Of a stretch of 14,001 nt of DNA, positions 1-7,329 are shown piece by piece. Position 1 is the stretch's first letter. Every line of letters starts with the position of its first letter. This stretch comes from an uncultured Bacilli bacterium (GTDB taxonomy: Bacteria > Bacillota_I > Bacilli_A > RF39 > UBA660). The stretch covers positions 14,363 through 28,363 of the forward strand of contig CAJTSN010000014.1 in assembly GCA_910578745.1 (NCBI GenBank). The letters run 5' to 3'. The translations under genes and the position numbers were made by a program. The notes beneath the pieces are model-generated. The model saw only the letters and a program-made list of their open reading frames with translations, was not told where the DNA came from and ran no database searches.

Positions 1-2
1 AC

Positions 3-857
3 AAGGCGAGAAAAAAGGACATGGAAACCTTTCGAAAATATTTGGTACGTTTTCTTTTAGGTGAAATACAAGAGGAGGATTTAATCGAAGAAGAAAAAAC
101 ACTTCTTATAGATGGAAAAGAAGAAAAAGTAAGAGATATTTCTCTTTCTATCCCACAAGTGAGAATCCAAGAAATCTTCAAAAAAGCGGTAGATACGTTT
201 GGCGAGAATAAGATATTTAAAGAAAAAATAGCCTATTATTTTCATATTGAGGAACAAGAATTAGAAACCTATTTACAAAAAATAAAAAAGAGTTCTTTAA
301 AAGATATAGAAATACATGTATATGCGAAACCATTTATAAATAAAATTGTCGGCTATGAAATAAAATTACAAAAAGAAGCCACCTATGTGTTTCAAAAAAT
401 GGGGGATACAAAATATAAATTGATGAAAGAGGAAGAAGTTCTTTTCGATTTAGAGAAAAAAGAGAACCATTTAAAAGGTGAAATTTTTTCCTATTCTGTT
501 GAAATAAATAAAAAGAACAATCAGTACGAATATTCCATTCAAAAAAAGGAAGAGTTATATAAAGGCACAATTCAAATCAAAGATACAGAATTGAAATTGT
601 CAAAACAGGGAAATATTGTCTTGACTCTCCAGCATCTTGATAAAAGACAACAAGAGATTTCTAATGTAAAGTGTTCATTTATTTACAATACAAAAACAGT
701 AAATCAGCTTTCTAAGTATGATGATACACAAAAAATGTCTTATCAAGATTTATCCACCGAGGAACTAGCCGAGATTAAACGAAGAATAAAAGAGACAAAT
801 ACAGTGAAGCAGGTTTTAAATCGCTTTAAAGAATATATCAAAAAGAAAAGAATGTAG
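3..857 (+). CDS. Conserved-looking hypothetical protein, 5' end probably cut by the window edge
   Basis: I do not recognise a named family. The product is rich in Lys and Glu and has no membrane segment in the visible part. Alternating polar/hydrophobic stretches from about residue 95 of the ATG-21 version suggest beta-strands, and the last 40 residues look helical and basic. An ATG at 21 would give 278 residues, but its only purine-rich box (AAGGA) lies one base upstream, too close to act as a ribosome binding site. The frame stays open to the first bases of the window, so I treat this as the C-terminal part of a longer protein. The general look (acidic N-terminal helices, then beta-rich repeats, then a short Thr-Glu-Glu helix) recalls large Firmicutes surface or lipoproteins of unknown function; that is inference. 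It ends 32 bases before holA with a hairpin over its stop codon. Confidence 0.7.
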   Translation, partial: KARKKDMETFRKYLVRFLLGEIQEEDLIEEEKTLLIDGKEEKVRDISLSIPQVRIQEIFKKAVDTFGENKIFKEKIAYYFHIEEQELETYLQKIKKSSLKDIEIHVYAKPFINKIVGYEIKLQKEATYVFQKMGDTKYKLMKEEEVLFDLEKKENHLKGEIFSYSVEINKKNNQYEYSIQKKEELYKGTIQIKDTELKLSKQGNIVLTLQHLDKRQQEISNVKCSFIYNTKTVNQLSKYDDTQKMSYQDLSTEELAEIKRRIKETNTVKQVLNRFKEYIKKKRM

Positions 858-872
858 AAACGCATTCTTTTT
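846..872 (+). terminator. Possible intrinsic terminator between the first gene and holA
   Basis: A perfect 9-bp stem (AAAAGAATG pairing with CATTCTTTT, 8-base loop) covers the stop codon of the upstream gene and ends in a short T run. Only two pairs are G-C, so it is weak. It may attenuate rather than stop transcription into holA, for which I see no separate promoter. Confidence 0.4.
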
Positions 873-889
873 AGTAGATGAGGAGTTTT

Positions 890-1828
890 ATGGTATACAT
901 ATTTTATGGATTAAATACATATTTAATAGAAAAACAAATTACAGAATTAAGAAAAAAGGTAGATACGCTCTCTTATGAAAAGTATGATTTAGAGGTAAGT
1001 TGTCTTTCAGAGATTGTAATGCATGCGGATGAAGTTTCTTTATTTTCAAGTACACAAATGATTGTTGTTGAAAATGCCTATATTTTTACACCTTCAACGA
1101 ATAAAAAATTACCTGAACAAAATATAAGCTCTCTAGAATCTTATTTTAAAAATCCAAATCCAAATACAATTTTTGTATTTAAAATAGAAAAAGAGAAATT
1201 AGATGAAAGAAAGAAAATCGTAAAGCTTGCGAAAGAGAAGGGGTATTTGAAAGAGTGCAATAAGATAGATAATCCTTTAGAAATCGTGTTTGATCTTTTT
1301 TTCGATTTTATGATCTCAAAAGAGAATGCAGAATTTTTAGTAAAAAGAGTAGGAAATAATTTATCTATTTTACAGCAAGAAATTGAAAAAATAAAATTGT
1401 ACAAAGACAAAGATAAAGAAATTACCAAAGAAGATCTACTTCTTTTAACAAGCCAAAATATCGATACAGATCTTTTTAATTTAATCGATGCTATATTGAT
1501 GAAAAATAAAAAGACAGCACTTGAGAGTTATCATGAAATGATGAAGCTAGGGGAAGAGCCAATTATGATTTTGGTATTACTTGCAAATCAATTTCGAATG
1601 ATTTATCAAGTAAAGAAGCTATATCAAATGGGGTATAGTGAGAAGGATATTTCTAGTGAATTAAAAGTACATTGGTATCCTGTTCGAAAGACGTTAGGAA
1701 GAATGCGAGATTATGAAGAAAAAGAGTTGCTTTCTTATTTAAAAAAATTAGCGGATTTGGATATAGCAATAAAAAAAGGAGAAGTGGATAAAAATAGCTG
1801 TTTAGAAATGTTTATTTTAAACGTTTAA
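890..1828 (+). CDS. holA: DNA polymerase III subunit delta (clamp loader)
   Basis: HolA is the delta subunit of the clamp loader; it opens the beta sliding clamp during chromosome replication. The N-terminus (M-V-Y-I-F-Y-G-x-N-x-Y-L-I) is the typical HolA opening beta-strand and loop, where a P-loop is degenerate. The acidic/hydrophobic middle, a LSILQQEIEKIKLY helix around residues 157-170, the 'DLFNLIDAIL' segment and the C-terminal helical bundle with 'ILVLLANQFRMIYQ' match the family layout. The length of 312 residues is slightly short against the usual 330-345. I chose ATG 890 because GAGGAG (880-885) precedes it; an in-frame ATG at 878 overlaps that box and has none of its own. It converges with the ATPase gene, and a shared hairpin lies between them. 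Confidence 0.93.
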   Translation: MVYIFYGLNTYLIEKQITELRKKVDTLSYEKYDLEVSCLSEIVMHADEVSLFSSTQMIVVENAYIFTPSTNKKLPEQNISSLESYFKNPNPNTIFVFKIEKEKLDERKKIVKLAKEKGYLKECNKIDNPLEIVFDLFFDFMISKENAEFLVKRVGNNLSILQQEIEKIKLYKDKDKEITKEDLLLLTSQNIDTDLFNLIDAILMKNKKTALESYHEMMKLGEEPIMILVLLANQFRMIYQVKKLYQMGYSEKDISSELKVHWYPVRKTLGRMRDYEEKELLSYLKKLADLDIAIKKGEVDKNSCLEMFILNV

Positions 1829-1852
1829 AAAAGTTCCTATATGGAACTTTTT
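1828..1852. terminator. Bidirectional terminator between holA and the ATPase gene
   Basis: A perfect 10-bp inverted repeat (AAAAAGTTCC, TATAT loop, GGAACTTTTT) has an A tract on one side and a T tract on the other, so it works as an intrinsic terminator on both strands. It touches the last base of holA and the stop codon of the convergent gspE-type gene. Confidence 0.8.
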
Positions 1853-3245
1853 ATATATCTAAATTAATATCAAAATCATTAAATTCAGTAGAAGAAACAT
1901 CTCTTACAACATCATTTTCAATACGAAGTGGTGTTTTAGAACTAAAAGTAGAAGTAGGAATTGGCTCTCTTTTTAAGAAATCGTCTTGCTTTTTCTCTGT
2001 ATGTATTGTTGAAGAAGACATGGCATTTTCGACACCAAAATTTTCTTCTTTACTTGCTTCATCGTTTTCGAGTTCAATTAATTTTAATACTTCTTCAATC
2101 GTTGTTTCTCCTGCTAGTACTTTATTAATTCCATCTTGTAAGAGGGTCGTTACATCCGAAGTGTATACTAATTTTCTTAATTCATCTTTTCTTACATTAT
2201 TACTGATGGCATCTTTTATTTCTTGATTTACTAAAAGAACTTCATGTAGAGCAATACGTCCACGATAACCATTTGAGCATTCAGGACATCCAACATTTGT
2301 ATAAATTTCATTGATTTGTCTATGGGTAACTTCATAGAGTAAGTTTTTTTCATATTCATTTGTTGGTCTTAATTTACGACACTTTTTACATAGTCTACGA
2401 GCCAGTTTTTGTGAAATAACTCCCGTTAAAGCAGAAGATAAAAGATAACGTTCTACGTCCATATCTAATAAACGTTCAATGGTGTTTAAAGACGAATTGG
2501 TGTGGACTGTAGAAAGAACGATATGTCCTGTAATGGAAGCACGAACGGCTATTTTTGCTGTTTCGGAGTCACGAATCTCACCAATCATAATTACGTTCGG
2601 GTCTTGACGTAAAATAGAACGAAGAACAGAAGCAAAGGTTAAACCAATCTCACTATTTGTTTGGACTTGGTTAATGCCTTCAATGTTCATTTCAATTGGG
2701 TCTTCAACCGTAATAATATTCGTTTCCTCACGGTTTAGTCTTTGTAAAATGGAGTACACAGTCGTTGATTTACCACTACCAGTGGCTCCTGTTACTAAAA
2801 TAATTCCATTTGGAACCGAAATCATTTTGAGTACTTTTTCATAATTGCTTTTTGAAAAACCTAAAGCTTCCAAACCAGCTTGACTCATAGAATAATCCAA
2901 GATACGAACAACAATCTTTTCCCCTAAATTTGTAGGTAGGGCAGAAACACGAAGATCCAAATCAATTCCACCTAGTGTTGCTTTAATAGCACCATCTTGT
3001 GGAAGACGGGACTCCGTAATATTCATACCTGATATAATTTTAATACGTGTGACTAAGTTTTTCTTAATATCATTTGGGATTTCTACATAATCCATTAAAT
3101 CACCATCGATACGAATACGCACTTTCATTTTATCTTCTTGTGGGTCAAAGTGAATATCGGAAGCGCCTCTTTTTGCTGCGTCGACTAACATATCGTTTAC
3201 GGCTTCTACGACTGGTAATTTTTCAAAATCTATAATTTTTAACAC
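1851..3245 (-). CDS. PilB/GspE-family pilus assembly ATPase
   Basis: Cytoplasmic hexameric ATPase that powers assembly of type IV pili, type II secretion pseudopili or competence pili. Visible motifs: ASDIHFDP (28-35) of the N2 domain, Walker A GATGSGKST (153-161), the acidic ITVEDPIE box (178-185), Walker B VIMIGEIRD (218-226), the His box TGHIVLSTVHTN (239-250), and a CxxC...CxxC zinc site (Cys286, 289, 320, 323). The separate N1/MshEN domain of long PilB/GspE proteins is absent, so the core is closer in size to ComGA. About 70 low-complexity residues rich in Ser, Glu and Asp follow the core from about residue 395. The start is GTG with AAGGAG 9-10 bases upstream. It is divergent from two prepilin genes. 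No platform protein (PilC/GspF) or prepilin peptidase is present here, so the subtype (T2SS, T4P, Com) cannot be settled. Confidence 0.92.
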   Translation of the reverse strand: MLKIIDFEKLPVVEAVNDMLVDAAKRGASDIHFDPQEDKMKVRIRIDGDLMDYVEIPNDIKKNLVTRIKIISGMNITESRLPQDGAIKATLGGIDLDLRVSALPTNLGEKIVVRILDYSMSQAGLEALGFSKSNYEKVLKMISVPNGIILVTGATGSGKSTTVYSILQRLNREETNIITVEDPIEMNIEGINQVQTNSEIGLTFASVLRSILRQDPNVIMIGEIRDSETAKIAVRASITGHIVLSTVHTNSSLNTIERLLDMDVERYLLSSALTGVISQKLARRLCKKCRKLRPTNEYEKNLLYEVTHRQINEIYTNVGCPECSNGYRGRIALHEVLLVNQEIKDAISNNVRKDELRKLVYTSDVTTLLQDGINKVLAGETTIEEVLKLIELENDEASKEENFGVENAMSSSTIHTEKKQDDFLKREPIPTSTFSSKTPLRIENDVVRDVSSTEFNDFDINLDI

Positions 3246-3306
3246 ACCCTGTCAACTCCTTTTTTTATTCTTTTTTTTATTTAGGACTAGCATTTATCCT
3301 AGAAGT

Positions 3307-3316
3307 ATTATATAAT
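3307..3316. promoter_or_regulatory. Overlapping divergent -10 boxes in a palindrome (ATPase/pilin control region)
   Basis: ATTATATAAT is a perfect 10-bp palindrome holding TATAAT on both strands: 3311-3316 for the pilin gene, and 3312-3307 reverse for the ATPase gene. On the reverse strand a TTGTAT (3335-3330) lies 17 bases away as a partial -35; on the forward strand I see no good -35. If both are used, the start sites would be about 23 bp apart and polymerase could occupy only one at a time. Confidence 0.45.
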
Positions 3317-3353
3317 AGTTAGGAGGAAAATACAATAAAAAGGAGTTAAATTT

Positions 3354-3869
3354 ATGAAAAAAAATAGTAGGGGTTTTACATTAGTGGAAACATTAGTGGT
3401 TTCCGCTTTCATCATAGGGGTTTTGGTATTTTTATTTGCCGAGTTTACACAACTTAAAAAAAGCTACGATGTTTCTTTCGAATTTAATACAATTCCTGCT
3501 TTATATAAAGCAAAGAATATTGACCGTTATTTGACATCGACTGGAAATGAGTTGGTTGTAAATGCTCTTGAAAATAGCGAAGATGGCTTTATTGATATTA
3601 CAACTTGTCCAAGTGAGTATGTCATGAAGTCAGACTATTGTAAAACTTTATTTCGTGATTTAAAAGTTTCAACGGTCTTTGCTGTAAAAGAGTCGTCTTT
3701 AAAGACAAACTTTGAAGAGGAATTAAAAGAAAATAAGACAGGTATTTATCATGAAAAATTATACCAGTTCGTAAAGAATATGAGTATTAACAATGAAAAC
3801 TATGAGGGGTACCGTTTAGTCGTTGAATTTGAAGGCGACCAATTTGGAACCATAAAATTAAGTGATTAG
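3354..3869 (+). CDS. Type IV prepilin-like protein (minor pilin/pseudopilin)
   Basis: A secreted pilin subunit processed by prepilin peptidase. Residues 1-7 form a short basic leader ending in Gly7, followed by the class III motif F-T-L-V-E: cleavage would fall between Gly7 and Phe8, leaving Glu at mature position 5. A hydrophobic helix runs to about residue 31. The rest (171 residues in total) is a polar globular domain with two Cys (85, 96) close enough for a small disulphide loop. It has a good AGGAG box 8 bases before the ATG. The next gene begins 9 bases after its stop with an AGGAGG box overlapping the end of this gene, so the two are one operon. I cannot assign it to a named pilin (ComGD, GspI, GspJ and so on). 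Its lack of a G/T-rich major-pilin body and its 3'-adjacent large partner suggest a minor or tip subunit; that is inference. Confidence 0.85.
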   Translation: MKKNSRGFTLVETLVVSAFIIGVLVFLFAEFTQLKKSYDVSFEFNTIPALYKAKNIDRYLTSTGNELVVNALENSEDGFIDITTCPSEYVMKSDYCKTLFRDLKVSTVFAVKESSLKTNFEEELKENKTGIYHEKLYQFVKNMSINNENYEGYRLVVEFEGDQFGTIKLSD

Positions 3870-3878
3870 GAGGTCTTT

Positions 3879-5313
3879 ATGAAAAGAAGGGAAAAGGGAT
3901 TTACGCTTGTTGAGATTATTGTGACATTTTGTTTGATTTCAACAATATCATTTTTACAAGACCGTTTTATTAATTGATCAAGGAAATTTAACAAGAAGAA
4001 TCAATGATGATTTCTTTAGTTTAAATGTAGAAGAAATAAAAACTTGTACAGATGCGACAAATAGAGCTTTATGTTTAGACTTTCTTTTGTCTGACCCAAG
4101 CAATCGAAGTGAGGCAGGTGAACTTGTTAAAGTCACAAAAAGGCTTGAGATTATAAAGCCACAAGCAAATGAGGATGGAAAAATTATATATGATGGCTAT
4201 GCTATGACTTTTGCGAAAGGAAGTACATTAGGCGAAGTCACCGCTTCTCTTTCTTATATTCCTGATGATACAGTAAGATATAATACATTCTTAACCATTG
4301 ATGCTCCAATTACAAATAAACTTTCTTCTGGAGAGTTTGGACTTCATTTTACAACTCAATTTTATACCGAAATGGATGCAAGTGGGGAATTGCCACTGGC
4401 AACTTCTACAAAATATAATCAGTTAAAAGAAGTGGCATGGGGACTTACAAGTATTCAACCTATCACTTTAACGACCTTTACAGTCAATGATATGATACGT
4501 AGAGTTGTGACGACAGAAAATGGACAATTTACAAAAGATGGTCTTTATGATGTTTCCCTCGAATCATGGAATCAAATCGATAAAGATTTTCCAAAATATG
4601 TTTATAAAGGAACCAATCCAAACAATTATATTGTCATGGATTCAAAGTGTTACCGCATCATGCAGATTACTCGTGAAAATGGTTTAAAAGTGATTTATGA
4701 TGGAACTTATGTTGGAAATACATGTAGACAAGATGCAACCGCTTCTATATCTTCTCCTTATGGAACAAATAACAATTGGTTAAATTCTCAAATTCGAAAT
4801 ACAGCTGTCAATAATTTTGCTCTACATAAAAATATAAGTACGAATAGTAATTTCTTTTATGGCGCTATTCAAATTCCTAGCACTTCAACGGAAGATACAT
4901 TTGACAAGATGATGGATATGCTCGTTCATCAAAAAGGAAGTTCCGCTACTCCCACTATAGCGAGCGGCTATTATGGGGATCATGCCAAATCCATTGGGAT
5001 TCCCACAGTAGCAGATTATATTTTATCTTCAAGAAATGAAGCTTGTACAGGACTCATTAAGGCTCGAGAAGGTGCTTGTAATACGACAAACTATTTAGCC
5101 AAAAATTATAACTATTGGTTATTAAATGCCGATGGAAGCAATGCAACCCATGCTTGGAGTATTCTAGGTGGCAAATTAACATCCAGTGCATCAGGAACCT
5201 CTTTAGGCGTTAGACCCGTTCTTTATTTAAAGGCTTCCACTACCTTTACATTGGAACAAGGCGCTACAGGAGTGAAAGGTTCTAGTACAAATCCTTACAT
5301 TGTTAATTCATAA
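3879..5313 (+). pseudogene. Disrupted large prepilin-like gene (pilin N-terminus + surface domain)
   Basis: AGGAGGT at 3868-3874 and ATG 3879 start a reading frame with a perfect prepilin signal (M-K-R-R-E-K-G, then F-T-L-V-E), but it stops at TGA 3975-3977 after 32 codons. The +1-shifted frame is open from 3937 to 5313 with no start or ribosome binding site of its own at its beginning. It reads K-T-V-L-L-I-D-Q-G-N-L, the kind of segment that follows the hydrophobic helix in pilins. Aligned with the neighbouring intact prepilin, about 18 residues of helix are missing, so the simplest event is a deletion of 3n+2 bases (53 or 56) near 3951-3960. A single extra T in the TTTTT run (3951-3955) would restore the frame but leave the helix too short. 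The disrupted gene should give no normal surface protein unless the reads or assembly are wrong. Confidence 0.75.
4087..5313 (+). CDS. Remnant C-terminal open frame: pilin body joined to a FISUMP/DUF6273-like surface domain
   Basis: This is the 408-codon downstream part of the disrupted prepilin gene; the only nearby start is a TTG without a ribosome binding site, so it may not be translated alone. Residues 1-120 continue the pilin body. From about 130 the sequence changes to a domain with G-L-Y-D near 152, Y-V-Y-K-G-T-N-P-N-N-Y-I (171-182), a Cys pair (188, 213), a second Cys pair (320, 331), N-Y-W-L-L (342-346), G-V-R-P-V-L-Y-L-K (374-382) and a closing G-S-S-T-N-P-Y. That series recurs in large extracellular proteins of gut Firmicutes and resembles the FISUMP/DUF6273 class; I rely on recall for the family. 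The domain is otherwise undamaged, so the frameshift is probably recent. Its 3' end overlaps convergent ylbJ by 19 bp. Confidence 0.55.
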   Translation: MSDPSNRSEAGELVKVTKRLEIIKPQANEDGKIIYDGYAMTFAKGSTLGEVTASLSYIPDDTVRYNTFLTIDAPITNKLSSGEFGLHFTTQFYTEMDASGELPLATSTKYNQLKEVAWGLTSIQPITLTTFTVNDMIRRVVTTENGQFTKDGLYDVSLESWNQIDKDFPKYVYKGTNPNNYIVMDSKCYRIMQITRENGLKVIYDGTYVGNTCRQDATASISSPYGTNNNWLNSQIRNTAVNNFALHKNISTNSNFFYGAIQIPSTSTEDTFDKMMDMLVHQKGSSATPTIASGYYGDHAKSIGIPTVADYILSSRNEACTGLIKAREGACNTTNYLAKNYNYWLLNADGSNATHAWSILGGKLTSSASGTSLGVRPVLYLKASTTFTLEQGATGVKGSSTNPYIVNS

Positions 5314-6260
5314 AGAAAAACAAATAAACAACCCGAAAGACCAGCATGAAGAATACGAGCAATCAAAAAGGGGGTTGTATTTAGATCAGTATCGGAAAGG
5401 ATACTGATTATTTGTATATAGATACTAATTCCTCCAAAGGATAGAATCATAACCGATAAAAGCCCTTGATGAAAAGAAGATAAAGGAAGAACCGAAAGGG
5501 CTTGTAAGCCTTGTGTCATTTCTAGAATTCCCTTTATTGTTGCATTTATATATTCATTTGTCGGTAGAAAATCTTGAACAACGGCGGTTACAATAAAAAT
5601 AAAAGTAACACTTCCTAGAATTAATAACATGACATCAAGCGCTTCTTTTATACTCTTAACAATAATGACAGCGATATTTTTTTGTTTTTGTGTCTGCCAC
5701 ATTTGTCCTATCGCTTTTTTAAGATGAATTTTTGTATCCTGCCCTGTAGAGGAAGAAGGACTATAGTTTCGAAATAAAAGTGCAATTAGGAAATTCGATA
5801 GGTAATGGCATACGAAAAGGAGAAGACCTAAGCTTCTATTTTGTAGATAGGTAAGTGATAGAGTTCCTAAAATAAAAAGAGGACTTGAAAAAAAAGTGAA
5901 TGTCAATACTTTTTCTGCTTCCCCTTTCGAAAGAAGTCCTTTTTGATATAATTCTTTTGTATATTTCGCATTGGAAGGACTTCCTGATAGAATACTCATC
6001 GCAAGGACAAAAGAAGCATTGGGGTTTACTTTAAAAAAACGCATTAGTGGTTTGAATAATTCCTTAAAAAGTTCAATAAAACCATATTCAATCATAATAT
6101 GTGCTATAATAAAGAAAGGAAAAAGGGAAGGAAAGATATTTTTTTTCCAAATCTCCATTCCTTTTATAACGGATTCTAATACAAGACTTGTATTTTTGAA
6201 TAAGAAAAAAATAGAACTAATCAACACAAAACTAATAAAGATGGAGAAATATTTCTTCAT
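5295..6260 (-). CDS. ylbJ: Sporulation integral membrane protein YlbJ
   Basis: YlbJ is a polytopic membrane protein of the nucleoside-recognition (Gate) type. In Bacillus it is made in the mother cell under sigma-E and needed for proper spore cortex and heat resistance; its transport substrate is unknown. The 321 residues show many hydrophobic helices plus the family motifs W-K-K-N-I-F-P-S-L-F-P-F-F (38-50), S-G-S-P-S-N-A-K-Y (92-100) and S-S-P-L-F (125-129). I chose ATG 6260, preceded by AGGTGAG at 6 bases; a TTG at 6299 extends the frame by 13 residues but has no ribosome binding site. It is divergent from the YlbL-type protease, and ylbJ and ylbL are also near each other in Bacillus. Its tail overlaps the broken pilin gene by 19 bp, and no terminator is visible there. 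Confidence 0.9.
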   Translation of the reverse strand: MKKYFSIFISFVLISSIFFLFKNTSLVLESVIKGMEIWKKNIFPSLFPFFIIAHIMIEYGFIELFKELFKPLMRFFKVNPNASFVLAMSILSGSPSNAKYTKELYQKGLLSKGEAEKVLTFTFFSSPLFILGTLSLTYLQNRSLGLLLFVCHYLSNFLIALLFRNYSPSSSTGQDTKIHLKKAIGQMWQTQKQKNIAVIIVKSIKEALDVMLLILGSVTFIFIVTAVVQDFLPTNEYINATIKGILEMTQGLQALSVLPLSSFHQGLLSVMILSFGGISIYIQIISILSDTDLNTTPFLIARILHAGLSGCLFVFLYELTM

Positions 6261-6277
6261 GGAACTCACCTGATAAA

Positions 6278-6307
6278 AGTATATGAAAAAAATCAACAAT
6301 TTTGAAT
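6278..6307 (-). promoter_or_regulatory. Possible sigma-E-type promoter for ylbJ (weak)
   Basis: Read on the minus strand, CATATACT (6285-6278) fits the sigma-E -10 (CATACAnT) with one mismatch. TTCAAAAT, 13 bases further upstream, matches the -35 (GKMATATT) only partly. Transcription would begin about one base before the ribosome binding site, the same geometry as at spoIIM. The call leans on the known sigma-E control of ylbJ. Confidence 0.3.
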
Positions 6308-6325
6308 AGAATAGAGTGGTGACAT

Positions 6326-7297
6326 ATGAAAATAATAAAATTACTTAAAGAAAATTGGCTGTATATTTTAATTGTTATTGTTTCTTGTTTTCTCTTTTTA
6401 TTTCCACTTCCTTATACGATAGAAGGTCCCGGTGGTCTAATTGCAGTAAAAGATCGCTTTCAAATTGAAAATAGCAATAGAGACATGCAATATTATTTAG
6501 CTTATGTATCTGAATATAAGGCAACACCGATTACTTATTTACATGCGAAGTTGCACAAAAACTATGAAATCATACCTAAAAGTGAACAAGTGGGAACCGA
6601 TAAAGAAATGAACTTTAGAAATCATCTCATGTTAGAAGAAGCCAATCAAGACGCTTTAATCTACGCTTATACAAAAGCAGGAAAAAAGGTGGATATTTTA
6701 GAAGAAGAGATTTATGTAACTATGATAGATACGCTTGCGAAAACAGATTTGGAAGTTGGAGATCGAATAGAAAGCATCAACAAAGAAAAAGTAAAAAATA
6801 AGGAACATCTTTTTTCTCTTATTCAATCTTCTAGTGAAAAGGTAAAACTAGAAGTAGAAAAAAATGGAAAAAGAAAAGAAAAATATGCTTTACTTTTGGA
6901 TATTGAAGGCACTAAAAAAATAGGAATTTTGCCAACCGTTAAGCGAAAGATTAGAGTAGAGCCAGAAATTGAATTTATTTTTGATAAAAGTGAATCAGGC
7001 GCTTCCGGTGGTTTTATGATGACATTAGCTATTTATGATGCTTTAACAAATTCTAATTTTTCAAAAAATAAAAAAATTGCTGGAACAGGAACGATTGATG
7101 GAGAAGGAAATATTGGTGAGATAGGTGGAATTAAGTATAAAATATTAGGCGCATTAGAAGAAAAAGCCGATCTTTTCTTTGTCCCTAAAGAAAACTATGA
7201 AGAGGCTTTACAAACATTAAAAGAAAATAAAGGAGATTTAAAACTGATAAAAGTAGAACATTTTGAAGAGGTTCTTGACTTTTTAAAGAAGGATTGA
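6326..7297 (+). CDS. ylbL: Membrane-anchored PDZ-Lon protease, YlbL/SepM type
   Basis: A surface-exposed serine protease of the Lon (S16) fold, with one N-terminal membrane helix (about 11-29), a PDZ domain (about 125-195) and a C-terminal Lon proteolytic domain. The catalytic dyad is visible: Ser227 in S-G-A-S-G-G and Lys270 in G-E-I-G-G-I-K. Their 43-residue separation equals that of Ser679 and Lys722 in E. coli Lon. The T-I-E-G-P-G-G segment after the helix (31-37) is typical of the family. The ATP-binding part of Lon is absent, as expected. Relatives process exported peptides (SepM, competence peptide in Streptococcus); the substrate here is unknown. The 323-residue length is normal. The ribosome binding site (GGTGA, 4 bases from the ATG) is weak. 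The stop is a tandem TGA-TAG, and a promoter for the next gene lies over the end of this one. Confidence 0.92.
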   Translation: MKIIKLLKENWLYILIVIVSCFLFLFPLPYTIEGPGGLIAVKDRFQIENSNRDMQYYLAYVSEYKATPITYLHAKLHKNYEIIPKSEQVGTDKEMNFRNHLMLEEANQDALIYAYTKAGKKVDILEEEIYVTMIDTLAKTDLEVGDRIESINKEKVKNKEHLFSLIQSSSEKVKLEVEKNGKRKEKYALLLDIEGTKKIGILPTVKRKIRVEPEIEFIFDKSESGASGGFMMTLAIYDALTNSNFSKNKKIAGTGTIDGEGNIGEIGGIKYKILGALEEKADLFFVPKENYEEALQTLKENKGDLKLIKVEHFEEVLDFLKKD

Positions 7298-7303
7298 TAG
7301 AAT
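7275..7303 (+). promoter_or_regulatory. Sigma-A promoter for the small exported protein, inside the end of ylbL
   Basis: TTGACT (7275-7280), a 17-base spacer and TAGAAT (7298-7303), preceded by an extended -10 TGA. The predicted start is near 7310, about 20 bases before the ATG at 7330. The -35 and spacer lie in the last codons of ylbL. Confidence 0.65.
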
Positions 7304-7329
7304 ACTTGCATCAAGAAAGGGGAGTATTC

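Noticed and set aside
334..570. Open frame of 78 codons on the minus strand
   Set aside because: Lies wholly antisense to the first gene, with no ribosome binding site and Phe/Leu-rich composition expected from reading AT-rich Lys/Glu codons backwards.
1141..1428. Open frame of 95 codons antisense to holA
   Set aside because: Ser/Phe/Ile-rich mirror of holA codons; no supporting signals.
2020..2226. Forward open frame inside the ATPase gene
   Set aside because: Antisense to the conserved ATPase and without a ribosome binding site or family features.
3945..3977. Programmed frameshifting at the T run in the second prepilin gene
   Set aside because: The required shift is +1, while the A-TTT-TTA sequence resembles a -1 site only in part, and the helix would still be about 18 residues too short.
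3975..3977. TGA read as Trp (genetic code 4) to rescue the prepilin frame
   Set aside because: All Trp in the window's genes are TGG, no gene contains in-frame TGA, and reading through this TGA reaches more stops soon after in the same frame.
5971..6273. Forward frame opposite ylbJ
   Set aside because: Overlaps the conserved ylbJ helices and motifs on the opposite strand; no signals.
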